A DNA stretch of 12,555 nucleotides from Alphaproteobacteria bacterium (GTDB lineage Bacteria; Pseudomonadota; Alphaproteobacteria; Rhodobacterales; Rhodobacteraceae): positions 1 to 12,555 of the forward strand of contig JAUIBJ010000037.1 of NCBI GenBank assembly GCA_030428025.1, in the 5' to 3' direction. Every line of letters starts with the position of its first letter. The stretch's first letter is position 1. Shown one piece after another: positions 7,066 through 12,555 of this stretch. The notes beneath the pieces are model-generated. The model saw only the letters and a list, made by a program, of their open reading frames with translations. It had not been told where the DNA came from and ran no database searches. The position numbers and the translations under genes were made by a program.

Positions 7066-7818
7066 ATGTATTCTGACGTGCTTTTTGTGGACAAGAACGG
7101 CAAACCTTCGCGCGCGGTCGCGTCAGACCCAAATTTGGAACTTTCGGAACGCGTGCGCAACGCTTTCAATCAACACGCCCGCCCGTTTCACGACGGTGCC
7201 GTCATCCTTCTCGAAAACGACGAATGCCATTCGGTCTTCTGCGTTCTGGAGGGCTGGCTGTCGCTGTCAAAGTCGCTCGACGAGGGTCAGACACAAATCA
7301 TCGACTTCGCTCTGCCCGGCGATATCGTCGACCCGGCGGCGGCCGATGGCATCACCTCGTCCGTCAGCATCGAGGCGCTGACCGATGGCTCGCTGGCGGC
7401 CATGCCCTATGCCAGCTGGGAACGGATGACGGCCGAATGGCCGGAGTTGCACCGCCACGAGCACCGGCTCAAGGGCGCAGATCAGGCGCGCCGGGCCGAA
7501 CGCATGCTGCGGCTGGGCAAGGGTACTGCCGAGATGCGTGTGGCCTATGCGCTACTGGAATTCTGCATCCGGCTGGGCACAGTCTGCGACGGCGGGACGC
7601 CGGAATTCCATATCCCGCTGACCCAACAGCAGCTGGGCGATTTCATCGGTCTGTCCTCGGTTCATGTCTGCCGGACGATGCGTCGTATGGTCCGGAACGG
7701 CATTCTCGAGATGACCGACCACATGAATATCAAGGTGCTCGACGGCGACGGGCTGGCGCAACTGGCCGCGGTCGATCGCCGGGCTCTGAAGGGCGAGATC
7801 CTCCCGGCCCGCGCCTGA
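7066..7818 (+). CDS. Crp/Fnr-family transcriptional regulator
   Basis: Cytoplasmic DNA-binding regulator, 250 aa. A cyclic-nucleotide-binding-like beta barrel covers about residues 28-115 (VFCVLEGWLSLSKS ... DFALPGDIVDP). The long dimerisation helix follows, then a winged helix-turn-helix at about 184-213 (PLTQQQLGDFIGLSSVHVCR). There is no N-terminal cysteine cluster, so it is not a 4Fe-4S FNR. The barrel also lacks a clear RxS cAMP-binding signature, leaving the signal unknown. The recognition helix reads S-V-H-V-C-R where FNR has V-E-T-I-S-R: the base-reading Glu is replaced by Val and only the Arg is kept. A variant half-site is therefore expected. The start ATG has AAGGGGA (7052-7058) seven bases upstream. 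It lies at the centre of the stress-gene cluster and is the obvious candidate local activator. Confidence 0.93.
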   Translation: MYSDVLFVDKNGKPSRAVASDPNLELSERVRNAFNQHARPFHDGAVILLENDECHSVFCVLEGWLSLSKSLDEGQTQIIDFALPGDIVDPAAADGITSSVSIEALTDGSLAAMPYASWERMTAEWPELHRHEHRLKGADQARRAERMLRLGKGTAEMRVAYALLEFCIRLGTVCDGGTPEFHIPLTQQQLGDFIGLSSVHVCRTMRRMVRNGILEMTDHMNIKVLDGDGLAQLAAVDRRALKGEILPARA

Positions 7819-7836
7819 TCCGCGACATCAGGGCGC
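7811..7836. terminator. Hairpin shared by two convergent genes
   Basis: GCGCCTGA (7811-7818) pairs with TCAGGGCGC (7828-7836), with one bulged base and a 9-base loop. The stop codons of the regulator (+ strand) and the CBS gene (- strand) both form part of the stem. No T-run is seen on either strand. It could act as a bidirectional pause or 3'-end-protecting structure in the 9-base gap. Confidence 0.33.
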
Positions 7837-8343
7837 CTCGCCCTCGCTGCGATCCAGGAGGGGCCCGCGCGTCTCGACGATCTCGCCCAGGGTCTCCCCG
7901 GCCAGATGCTCGCAATATTCCTCGGCGATCCGGTCGAGCGAAAGAACCCCCACCAGCACGCCCGCGGCGTCGAAGACCGGCAGGCGGCGCAGTTGATTGT
8001 CGGCCATGCGGATGGCCGCGGTCTCGACCGTTTCGCTGTCCAGGCAGCGGACGATCTCGCGGCTCATGACCGCGCCCACCGGTCGCTGCGGGCCCGGCGG
8101 CGCCTCGGCGAGTTCGCGGATCACGATGTCGCGGTCGGTGATCACCCCCACCACCCGCCCCGCCTCGGTCACCGACAGAAGCCCCACGTTGGAACTGCGC
8201 ATCAGCAGCGCCGCCTCGGCGACGGTGGCCGTGGCGGGGATCGTGACCGCAGGCTGGCGCATCACGTCGCGCACACGCCTTGGTCGGGGGCCGGGGGGCG
8301 CCTTTCGGGGTTGTTCGGGCGGTTGCGGACTGGACGTCACCAC
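7828..8343 (-). CDS. CBS-domain pair protein (Hrp1-like)
   Basis: Small cytoplasmic protein, 171 aa, built of two CBS motifs forming one Bateman module: CBS1 at about 24-77 (VRDVMRQPAVTI ... VVGVITDRDIVIREL) and CBS2 at about 89-142 (VGAVMSREIVRCL ... LRRLPVFDAAGVLVGVLSLDRI). A proline/arginine-rich N-terminal tail precedes them. The sequence pattern is close to M. tuberculosis Hrp1 (Rv2626c), a DosR-regulon protein. A ligand, probably an adenine nucleotide, is inferred from the family. The GTG start at 8343 is chosen because AGGAGA (8356-8351 on this strand) sits seven bases upstream. An in-frame ATG at 8430 would add 29 low-complexity residues, has only a weak ribosome site, and lies in the proposed -10 element. 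It converges with the regulator gene. Confidence 0.9.
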   Translation of the reverse strand: MVTSSPQPPEQPRKAPPGPRPRRVRDVMRQPAVTIPATATVAEAALLMRSSNVGLLSVTEAGRVVGVITDRDIVIRELAEAPPGPQRPVGAVMSREIVRCLDSETVETAAIRMADNQLRRLPVFDAAGVLVGVLSLDRIAEEYCEHLAGETLGEIVETRGPLLDRSEGEAP

Positions 8344-8428
8344 GGGGGCCTCTCCTCTTGCTGTCGCGGCGCTTTGCGCCGCCGTCTCGTCAGCGTCTGC
8401 CTGCCGCCGGCGCCGGGACTCAGGCGCC

Positions 8429-8470
8429 ATTCTGCGACAGGTCCCGCCCGGGCGCCTTAACCGAAAGCAA
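8429..8470 (-). promoter_or_regulatory. Crp/Fnr-type promoter of the CBS gene
   Basis: On the - strand, TTGCT-TTCG-GTTAA (8470-8457) is followed after exactly 22 bases by CAGAAT (8434-8429). The same hexamer at the same spacing occurs before the protease operon, and the right half plus flank CGGTTAAGGC is shared with the hsp20 site. The left half is degenerate, 6 of 8 matches to TTGA-N6-TCAA. The predicted start near 8422 gives a leader of about 80 bases to the GTG. Confidence 0.55.
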
Positions 8471-8490
8471 GGACCGGCGCCGCCGCGGGC

Positions 8491-10050
8491 TCAGGCCGGC
8501 CCGCCGCCACCCAGCCCCAGCGCTCGCGACGCCCGGGCCAGCACTGTGCAAGCCTCGCCCGAGGCGTCGATCTGCACCCAGTCCCGTGCCTCGGGCTCGC
8601 GGGCCAACTGGCGCCGGACAACCCCCGCATCGGCATCCGAGGCATCGCCCTGCCGCGCCGTGACGCGGGCCACCAGCGTCTCCTCGCCCGCCCGCAACCA
8701 CAGACCCGTCAACGGCACGCCGCAGCGCTGCGCCACATCGGCAAGGGCCCGGCGCTCTTCCGCGTCCGAATAGACCGCATCGACCACCACCGAATGCCCG
8801 GCCGACAACGCCCGCCCGGCCCGTTCGCAGAGCCGGGCATAGACCTGCCGGCTGGCTGCCTCGGAATAGGCATACTCGGGCAGCGGCGTCAGCGGGTCGG
8901 CCCCGAACATCGCCTTGCGCTCAAGGTCGCTGCGCAGATGCACCGCCCCCGGCGCCGGTCCGAGGCGCGGCGCCAGCCCGCGCGCCAGCGTGGTCTTGCC
9001 CGTGCCGGAGACGCCCCCCACGGCTACAAGGCTCGGCGCCGGCGGCGCGAGATGGTCCAGCGCATGGGCCAGATACCGCCTTGCATCGTCATACCCGTCC
9101 TCGCCCCCTTCCTTGGCCAGCCGGGCCTTCTGAACCGCTACCATCGCCCGGATGCCGGCCCGCAGTCCCAGAAAGAGCGGCAATAGCGCCAGTCCGTCCA
9201 GATGCGCGGAGTCCCCCGCCCGGAAAAGCCACGACCCCAGCACTGCGTTGGCCGCCGAGCGAAGATCGCGATGCAGCAAATCCATGATCATGAAGGCCAG
9301 ATCGTAAAGCACATCCAGCGTGCCCAGCCGTTCATCGAATTCCAGCGCATCGAAGGGCACCGGGCGGCCGTCGAGCAGCGCCATGTTGCCCAGATGCAGA
9401 TCGCCATGTCCGCGGCGCACATAGCCCGCCCGCCCCCGCGCCGACAGAAGCGCGCCGTGGCGGTCGCGCGCGGCGGCGACCTGGTCGTTGAACCGCGCGA
9501 CGGCGTCATCGCCGAGCACGTCGCCCATCCCGGCGAAGGCGCCTTTCAGTTCGTCCGCGATCTCGCCCGCAAGTGCCTGCCCGTCCGCGTCCCGCCGGGG
9601 CGCCCGGTCGTGATACTCGGCGATGCTGCGCCCGATCCGCTCGGCCAGCCCGAAATCGATTTCGCCGCGATCCGCCACCGCCGAAAGCTCCGCCCCCTTG
9701 GGAAAGCGACGCATGTGAAGGGCCCACTCGATCGGCTCGCCCGGCCCGTCCAGCTCCAGCCCGCCATCCGCACCGCACGTGATCGGAACGAGGCCCAGAT
9801 AGAGCTCGGGCGTGAAGGGCCGGTTCAGTTCAAGCTCGTGATCCAGCATCGCCCGGCGCTTCTCCGGGGTCGAGAAATCGAGATAGTCGTACCGCACGGG
9901 CCGCTTGATCTTGTAGGCGTCGCTGTCGGTCAGAAAGACCATCGCGGCATGGGTTTCGATCACCTCCACAGGCGCGACCGCCCCGTGGGTGGCCGGGGTG
10001 GAGAGGACGCGCACGATCTCGTCGAAGGACATGTGACCCGGCTCCGCCAT
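8491..10050 (-). CDS. Bifunctional APH-fold kinase / P-loop ATPase (Rv2004c-like)
   Basis: A 519-aa two-domain cytoplasmic protein. Residues about 1-335 have the aminoglycoside-phosphotransferase fold, with the catalytic loop H215-G-D-L-H-L-G-N222 and a following F-D-A-L-E-F-D metal segment. Residues about 340-515 form an AAA_33/kinase-like P-loop domain with Walker A G345-G-V-S-G-T-G-K-T-T354, and HLRSDLERK resembling the acceptor-binding region of small-molecule kinases. Both nucleotide sites look intact. The architecture matches M. tuberculosis Rv2004c, a DosR-regulon protein of unknown substrate. The ATG at 10050 is preferred, having GGTGGA seven bases upstream. A GTG at 10062 would add four residues and has poor spacing. 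It follows the flavodoxin-like gene by 70 bases and precedes the CBS gene on the same strand. Confidence 0.93.
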   Translation of the reverse strand: MAEPGHMSFDEIVRVLSTPATHGAVAPVEVIETHAAMVFLTDSDAYKIKRPVRYDYLDFSTPEKRRAMLDHELELNRPFTPELYLGLVPITCGADGGLELDGPGEPIEWALHMRRFPKGAELSAVADRGEIDFGLAERIGRSIAEYHDRAPRRDADGQALAGEIADELKGAFAGMGDVLGDDAVARFNDQVAAARDRHGALLSARGRAGYVRRGHGDLHLGNMALLDGRPVPFDALEFDERLGTLDVLYDLAFMIMDLLHRDLRSAANAVLGSWLFRAGDSAHLDGLALLPLFLGLRAGIRAMVAVQKARLAKEGGEDGYDDARRYLAHALDHLAPPAPSLVAVGGVSGTGKTTLARGLAPRLGPAPGAVHLRSDLERKAMFGADPLTPLPEYAYSEAASRQVYARLCERAGRALSAGHSVVVDAVYSDAEERRALADVAQRCGVPLTGLWLRAGEETLVARVTARQGDASDADAGVVRRQLAREPEARDWVQIDASGEACTVLARASRALGLGGGGPA

Positions 10051-10085
10051 CTCGGATTCCACCCCTTCAGATAATGCGGAGATGC

Positions 10086-10120
10086 GGGGCCGGCAATGGC
10101 CCCTCGCGCCTAAGCGGCGC
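10086..10120. other. Two tandem hairpins between flavodoxin and kinase genes
   Basis: GGGGCC-ggcaat-GGCCCC (10086-10103) and GCGCC-taagc-GGCGC (10106-10120) are perfect short stems placed side by side directly after the flavodoxin stop. Without a T-run they are not standard terminators. They may mark an mRNA processing or attenuation point between two genes of one transcript. Confidence 0.35.
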
Positions 10121-10606
10121 TCAGAACATGCCCATGCTCAGCCCTGCCGCCAGCGCCTGGCCGATCTCGCGGCATTTCTCCAGCTCGTCGTCGGGAATGG
10201 ACTTTTCGGCAAGGATCCGTTCCGGGCTCTGGGCATGGGTGCACACGATCAGCGGTTCCTGCACCGGCTTCAGCCGCCAGCCCTGGGCGATGCGTGCGGT
10301 CTGGCGCATGGCGTTCTCGCCATCCGAGCCCGCACAGATCATCTGCGCATAGGGCCGCCCCTCGATCCGGCCAAGAACCGGGTAATAGCAGCGGTCGAAG
10401 AATTCCTTCATGCCCCCGGCAATGGCGGCGAGATTCTCGGGCGCGCAGAAGATATAGCCGTCGGCCTGCAAAAGGTCGTCCGGGCCGGCCTCTTCGGCGG
10501 TCAATAGGCGCGTGTCGGCCTCCTCGCGGGCGGCCCCGGCCGCGGCCTCGGCCATCTGCCGGCTGCCGCCGGTGCGCGAGAAATAGACGATCAGAAGCTG
10601 TGCCAT
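10121..10606 (-). CDS. Flavodoxin-like FMN protein
   Basis: Cytoplasmic flavodoxin-fold protein of 161 aa, the length of a short-chain flavodoxin or a WrbA/NADPH:FMN-reductase-like domain. The phosphate loop is S10-R-T-G-G-S15 after the first strand (LLIVYF). The second FMN-contact region is A55-P-E-N-L-A-A-I-A-G-G-M-K-E-F-F-D71, resembling the 'SPxxxGxxxxxMKxFxD' loop of WrbA and related oxidoreductases rather than an electron-carrier flavodoxin loop. A role in two-electron quinone or flavin reduction is therefore likelier, but unproven. The ribosome site is weak. It is the first gene of a possible - strand unit with the APH/P-loop gene, and is divergent from the cupin gene across 150 bases carrying inverted repeats. 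No Crp/Fnr-type site with the local geometry was found before it. Confidence 0.88.
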   Translation of the reverse strand: MAQLLIVYFSRTGGSRQMAEAAAGAAREEADTRLLTAEEAGPDDLLQADGYIFCAPENLAAIAGGMKEFFDRCYYPVLGRIEGRPYAQMICAGSDGENAMRQTARIAQGWRLKPVQEPLIVCTHAQSPERILAEKSIPDDELEKCREIGQALAAGLSMGMF

Positions 10607-10665
10607 TCCGCTGCTTTAACAGCGCCGCAAGGCGAAGGCCAGACGTGCCGCAATGCTGGTCTCAT

Positions 10666-10681
10666 TTGGTCTTTAAACCAA
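10666..10681. repeat. Inverted repeat TTGGT-N6-ACCAA
   Basis: Five-base perfect arms (10666-10670 and 10677-10681) in the divergent flavodoxin/cupin intergenic region, about 60 bases upstream of the flavodoxin start. The centre CTTTAA is AT-rich. It is a possible operator for the - strand promoter; at 16 bp it is two bases too long for a Crp/Fnr box. Confidence 0.35.
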
Positions 10682-10690
10682 TGGATTAGC

Positions 10691-10719
10691 TTGCCTTCAT
10701 TGAATGGATATTCAATACT
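10691..10719 (+). promoter_or_regulatory. Cupin promoter overlapped by a perfect inverted repeat
   Basis: TTGCCT (10691-10696) and AATACT (10714-10719) are separated by 17 bases, fitting a sigma-70 promoter (4/6 matches each). Between and into the -10 lies ATTGAAT-GGAT-ATTCAAT (10699-10716), a perfect 7-bp inverted repeat. An operator covering the spacer and -10 would repress the cupin gene; the regulator is not in the window. Confidence 0.5.
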
Positions 10720-10756
10720 CGATCCCATACTCACCCCAACCCGAAAGGTGTCCGCG

Positions 10757-11125
10757 ATGAAACCGATCCAGCCGCATGAACGCAAGGTGGCCAATATCCG
10801 CGACGAGGCGGCCTACTCGCCCTACGACCCGGAGGGCATCAGCGAGCGGGGCACGTCCTTCATCAAGCTCAATCCCGACACGCCGCGCGACGTGGGGTTC
10901 TACATCTATCGGATGGAGCCCGGCGCGCAATCCACCCCGCACCGTCACGGCGGGGCCGAGGAATTCGTTATGATCGAGGGAGAGCTCATCGACAATGACG
11001 GCACGGTCTACAGGCCCGGCGACGTGGTGTGGCTGGCGGGAGGAACGGAACACACCTCACATACCGAAACGGGCTGCGTGATCGCCGTCTATGCCGAAGC
11101 GGGCGAGGAAGCGCCGGGAAGCTGA
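10757..11125 (+). CDS. Small cupin-domain protein
   Basis: Single-domain cupin of 122 aa with both conserved motifs. Motif 1 is H62-R-H64-G-G-A-E68 ... G75 (HxHx3Ex6G), and motif 2 is G88-D-V-V-W-L-A-G-G-T-E-H99. The four metal ligands His62, His64, Glu68 and His99 are all present, so a divalent metal is likely bound. Such small cupins can be dioxygenases, isomerases or sugar/ligand sensors, and the sequence does not decide. The start at 10757 is preferred because GAAAGGTG (10743-10750) lies six bases upstream. Longer in-frame starts (10691, 10748) lie in the promoter region or lack ribosome sites. Its 3' end overlaps the convergent hypothetical gene by 37 bases. The operator-like repeat upstream suggests ligand-dependent repression. 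Confidence 0.9.
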   Translation: MKPIQPHERKVANIRDEAAYSPYDPEGISERGTSFIKLNPDTPRDVGFYIYRMEPGAQSTPHRHGGAEEFVMIEGELIDNDGTVYRPGDVVWLAGGTEHTSHTETGCVIAVYAEAGEEAPGS

Positions 11126-11448
11126 TCCTCCCAGCACAGAAAGACCGCGTTGACGATGCGCCGGTGCATGTCGAGATGCGTGGCGGTGGCGGGCGCGCGC
11201 CGGGCCGCGATATGGGCATAGGCGGCATCGAGCTGAATGCGGTCGCGGAACGACATCACCGAGAACATCTGCTGCGTGCGGGCCCTGTCGGTATCCATCG
11301 GCGTGTCTGCCACGCGGCGCCCGATGGGACCCGCTGCGGCGATGAGGTCCGCCGCCTCCAGTTCGGCCACGAACTCGGCATAGGCAGCCTGGAAGGCGTC
11401 CGACTCTTCGTCGGGAGTCAGATCGAAGGTCGACAACATGTGGATCAT
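11089..11448 (-). CDS. Small hypothetical protein, probable ferredoxin-like alpha/beta barrel
   Basis: A 119-aa protein that I do not recognise confidently. It opens with a beta-strand (MIHMLSTFDL), then an acidic amphipathic helix (DEESDAFQAAYAEFVAELEAADL), strands (FSVMSF) and a second helix (RIQLDAAYAHIAAR), ending IVNAVFLCWEDQL. This order resembles dimeric alpha/beta-barrel (Dabb, NIPSNAP or antibiotic-monooxygenase-like) proteins, a fold suggestion only. The start at 11448 is chosen for AAGGAAG about six bases upstream; a longer frame to 11541 would run into the oxidoreductase gene. It lies 26 bases after that gene on the same strand and is probably co-transcribed. A role as a small partner or in handling the oxidoreductase product is inferred. 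The last 12 codons overlap the end of the convergent cupin gene. Confidence 0.8.
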   Translation of the reverse strand: MIHMLSTFDLTPDEESDAFQAAYAEFVAELEAADLIAAAGPIGRRVADTPMDTDRARTQQMFSVMSFRDRIQLDAAYAHIAARRAPATATHLDMHRRIVNAVFLCWEDQLPGASSPASA

Positions 11449-11474
11449 CCCATCTTCCTTTCCGATCCTGTCCG

Positions 11475-12554
11475 CTAAAGGGCGCAGCCCGCGCGCAGGC
11501 CCTCCAGCACGGCCTCCTCGACGCTTCGGGGGCTGAGGCAATCGCCGATCTGGCGCATCTCGCCCGGCCAGTCGGCGAGGCTGTCGGCCAGCGCCGTCCG
11601 GGCCTCATGGCCAAGCGCCGCAACCAGCGTGTCGACCCCGTCGAGGATCACCGGTTCGCCGCTGAGTACATGCTGGAAAAAGGCCGTGTCCGCATCCACC
11701 CCGTAAAGCCGCATATACGGCACGATCTCCACTCCCAGCCGGTGAAGATCGCCCAGCCAGGCATCCCGCGCATATTGGGGGATGCTCTGCCCGGCCATGG
11801 TGCCATTGACGCAGAGCCTGACGTGGCAGCCGTCGCGCGCCAACCGCTCGGCCAGCCCCAGCCCCACCCAGTCGCAGCGCCAGTCGGCGATGACGGCGCG
11901 GGGGCCGACATTCGCCTCGCCACGCAGCACCGCCCAAGGGTCGACCACGTGCCCCTCTTCCGCGCCCTCGATGGCGGGGCGGTAGGGCGTGGCGCCGGTG
12001 GCGACGATCACCGCCTCCGGCTCCATCTCCTCGATCAGGGCACGGTCGACCGGGCAGTTGAGGCGCAACTCGACCCCCGCGTTTTCCACCTCGCGAGAGA
12101 GGTTCGTCGTCACCCCGCCGAACTCCGCCCGTCCCGGCAGCATCTGGGCCAGCGCCACCTGCCCGCCCGGCGCGGGTCCGGACTCGCAGAGCGTCACCGC
12201 ATGGCCGCGCCGGGCGGCGATCACGGCCGCCTTCATCCCCGCCGGCCCGCCGCCCGCCACCAGCACACGGCGCGGGCGAGACGCCGGCGCGATGCGGCCA
12301 TAGGTCAGCTCGCGCCCGGTTTCGGGATGCTGGATGCAGGAGATGGGATGGCCGGTCAGCATATGGCCGATGCAGGCCTGGTTGCAGGCCACGCAGGCGC
12401 GGATGTCGTCGAGCCGGCCAGCCCGAGCCTTCTCGGGCATTTCTGGGTCGGAGATGAGCGCGCGGGTCATCCCGCACATGTCCGCCGCGCCCGTTTCCAG
12501 CACGCGTTCGGCCACCTGCGGCTGGTTGATCCGGCCCGCCACGAAGACCGGCAG
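11475..12554 (-). CDS. OYE/4Fe-4S/FAD oxidoreductase, C-terminal half (5' end missing)
   Basis: C-terminal part (359 codons) of a roughly 650-700-aa flavoenzyme of the NADH:flavin oxidoreductase / trimethylamine dehydrogenase / 2,4-dienoyl-CoA reductase superfamily. The frame is open to the window end: the first visible residues LPVFVAGRI are the end of the Old-Yellow-Enzyme barrel. Numbered from there, C54-x2-C57-x3-C61-x11-C73 is the exact 4Fe-4S pattern of the superfamily. G101-G-G-P-A-G106 and VIVATGATP (182-190) form the dinucleotide-binding domain, and IGDCLSPRSVEEAVLEG closes it. The second Rossmann turn is degenerate (VIADWRCDWVGLG, no GxGxxG), as in amine dehydrogenases that pass electrons to ETF rather than use NAD(P)H. 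An N-methyl-amine or betaine demethylase role is possible; dienoyl-CoA reductase is less so. The catalytic residues are outside the window. Confidence 0.9.
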   Translation of the reverse strand: MPVFVAGRINQPQVAERVLETGAADMCGMTRALISDPEMPEKARAGRLDDIRACVACNQACIGHMLTGHPISCIQHPETGRELTYGRIAPASRPRRVLVAGGGPAGMKAAVIAARRGHAVTLCESGPAPGGQVALAQMLPGRAEFGGVTTNLSREVENAGVELRLNCPVDRALIEEMEPEAVIVATGATPYRPAIEGAEEGHVVDPWAVLRGEANVGPRAVIADWRCDWVGLGLAERLARDGCHVRLCVNGTMAGQSIPQYARDAWLGDLHRLGVEIVPYMRLYGVDADTAFFQHVLSGEPVILDGVDTLVAALGHEARTALADSLADWPGEMRQIGDCLSPRSVEEAVLEGLRAGCAL

Positions 12555-12555
12555 G

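Noticed and set aside
7066..7818. True oxygen-sensing FNR (FnrL) orthologue
   Set aside because: The N-terminal Cys cluster is absent and the recognition helix lacks the ExxSR pattern.
9202..10074. Plus-strand open frame of 290 codons opposite the APH/P-loop gene
   Set aside because: Arg/His-rich shadow; the - strand frame carries Walker A and HGDLHLGN motifs.
10699..10716. Crp/Fnr box before the cupin gene
   Set aside because: The half-sites TTGA and TCAA are separated by eight bases instead of six, so the dimer geometry does not fit.
1..12555. Mobile elements, CRISPR arrays, tRNA or rRNA genes
   Set aside because: No transposase or integrase frames, no regularly spaced repeats and no tRNA/rRNA-like segments were seen on reading both strands.

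Overview
The window is GC-rich, tightly packed, ordinary-looking chromosomal DNA. Codon use, gene content and FNR-type control sites suggest an alphaproteobacterium, most likely Rhodobacterales (Roseobacter/Rhodobacter type). That assignment is inference from style and content; no rRNA or marker gene is present. There are 14 protein genes, two of them cut by the window edges. No tRNA, rRNA, IS element or CRISPR array was seen.

Region 1 (1-4059, + strand) is the 3' part of a catabolic or uptake operon. It holds two PotB/PotC-type ABC permeases, a short-chain dehydrogenase/reductase, an aminoglycoside-phosphotransferase-fold small-molecule kinase and an isochorismatase-fold cysteine hydrolase. 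The genes overlap or lie within about 35 bases of each other, and a GC-rich hairpin follows. The transported substrate cannot be read from the sequence. The set implies import of a polyamine-like or other cationic amine compound, then oxidation/reduction, phosphorylation and amide-type hydrolysis.

Region 2 (about 4119-10606) is the most interesting part. It encodes an M50 site-2 protease with C-terminal CBS domains, a phosphoribosyltransferase, an Hsp20 chaperone, a Crp/Fnr-family regulator, a stand-alone CBS-pair protein, a bifunctional APH-fold/P-loop kinase and a flavodoxin-like protein. The first six minus the regulator are the same protein families as the Mycobacterium tuberculosis DosR dormancy regulon (Rip3/Rv2625c, the phosphoribosyltransferase domains of Rv0571c/Rv2030c, HspX, Hrp1/Rv2626c and Rv2004c). 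Here they surround a Crp/Fnr regulator instead of a DosR two-component system. Three of the transcription units carry a TTGxY-N4-GTTAA-like 14-bp site. Each site lies exactly 22 bases before a -10-like hexamer, which is the geometry of a class II Crp/Fnr-activated promoter. A near-canonical FNR box (ATGAT-TTAA-ATCAA) lies before the regulator gene. The simplest reading is a low-oxygen or energy-stress survival regulon under a two-step Crp/Fnr cascade.

Region 3 (10607-12555) holds a cupin gene on the + strand behind a promoter overlapped by a perfect inverted repeat. Facing it on the - strand are a small alpha/beta-barrel-like hypothetical protein and the C-terminal half of an Old-Yellow-Enzyme/4Fe-4S/FAD oxidoreductase of the trimethylamine dehydrogenase / 2,4-dienoyl-CoA reductase superfamily, cut by the window end. 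The cupin and the hypothetical gene overlap tail to tail by 37 bases.
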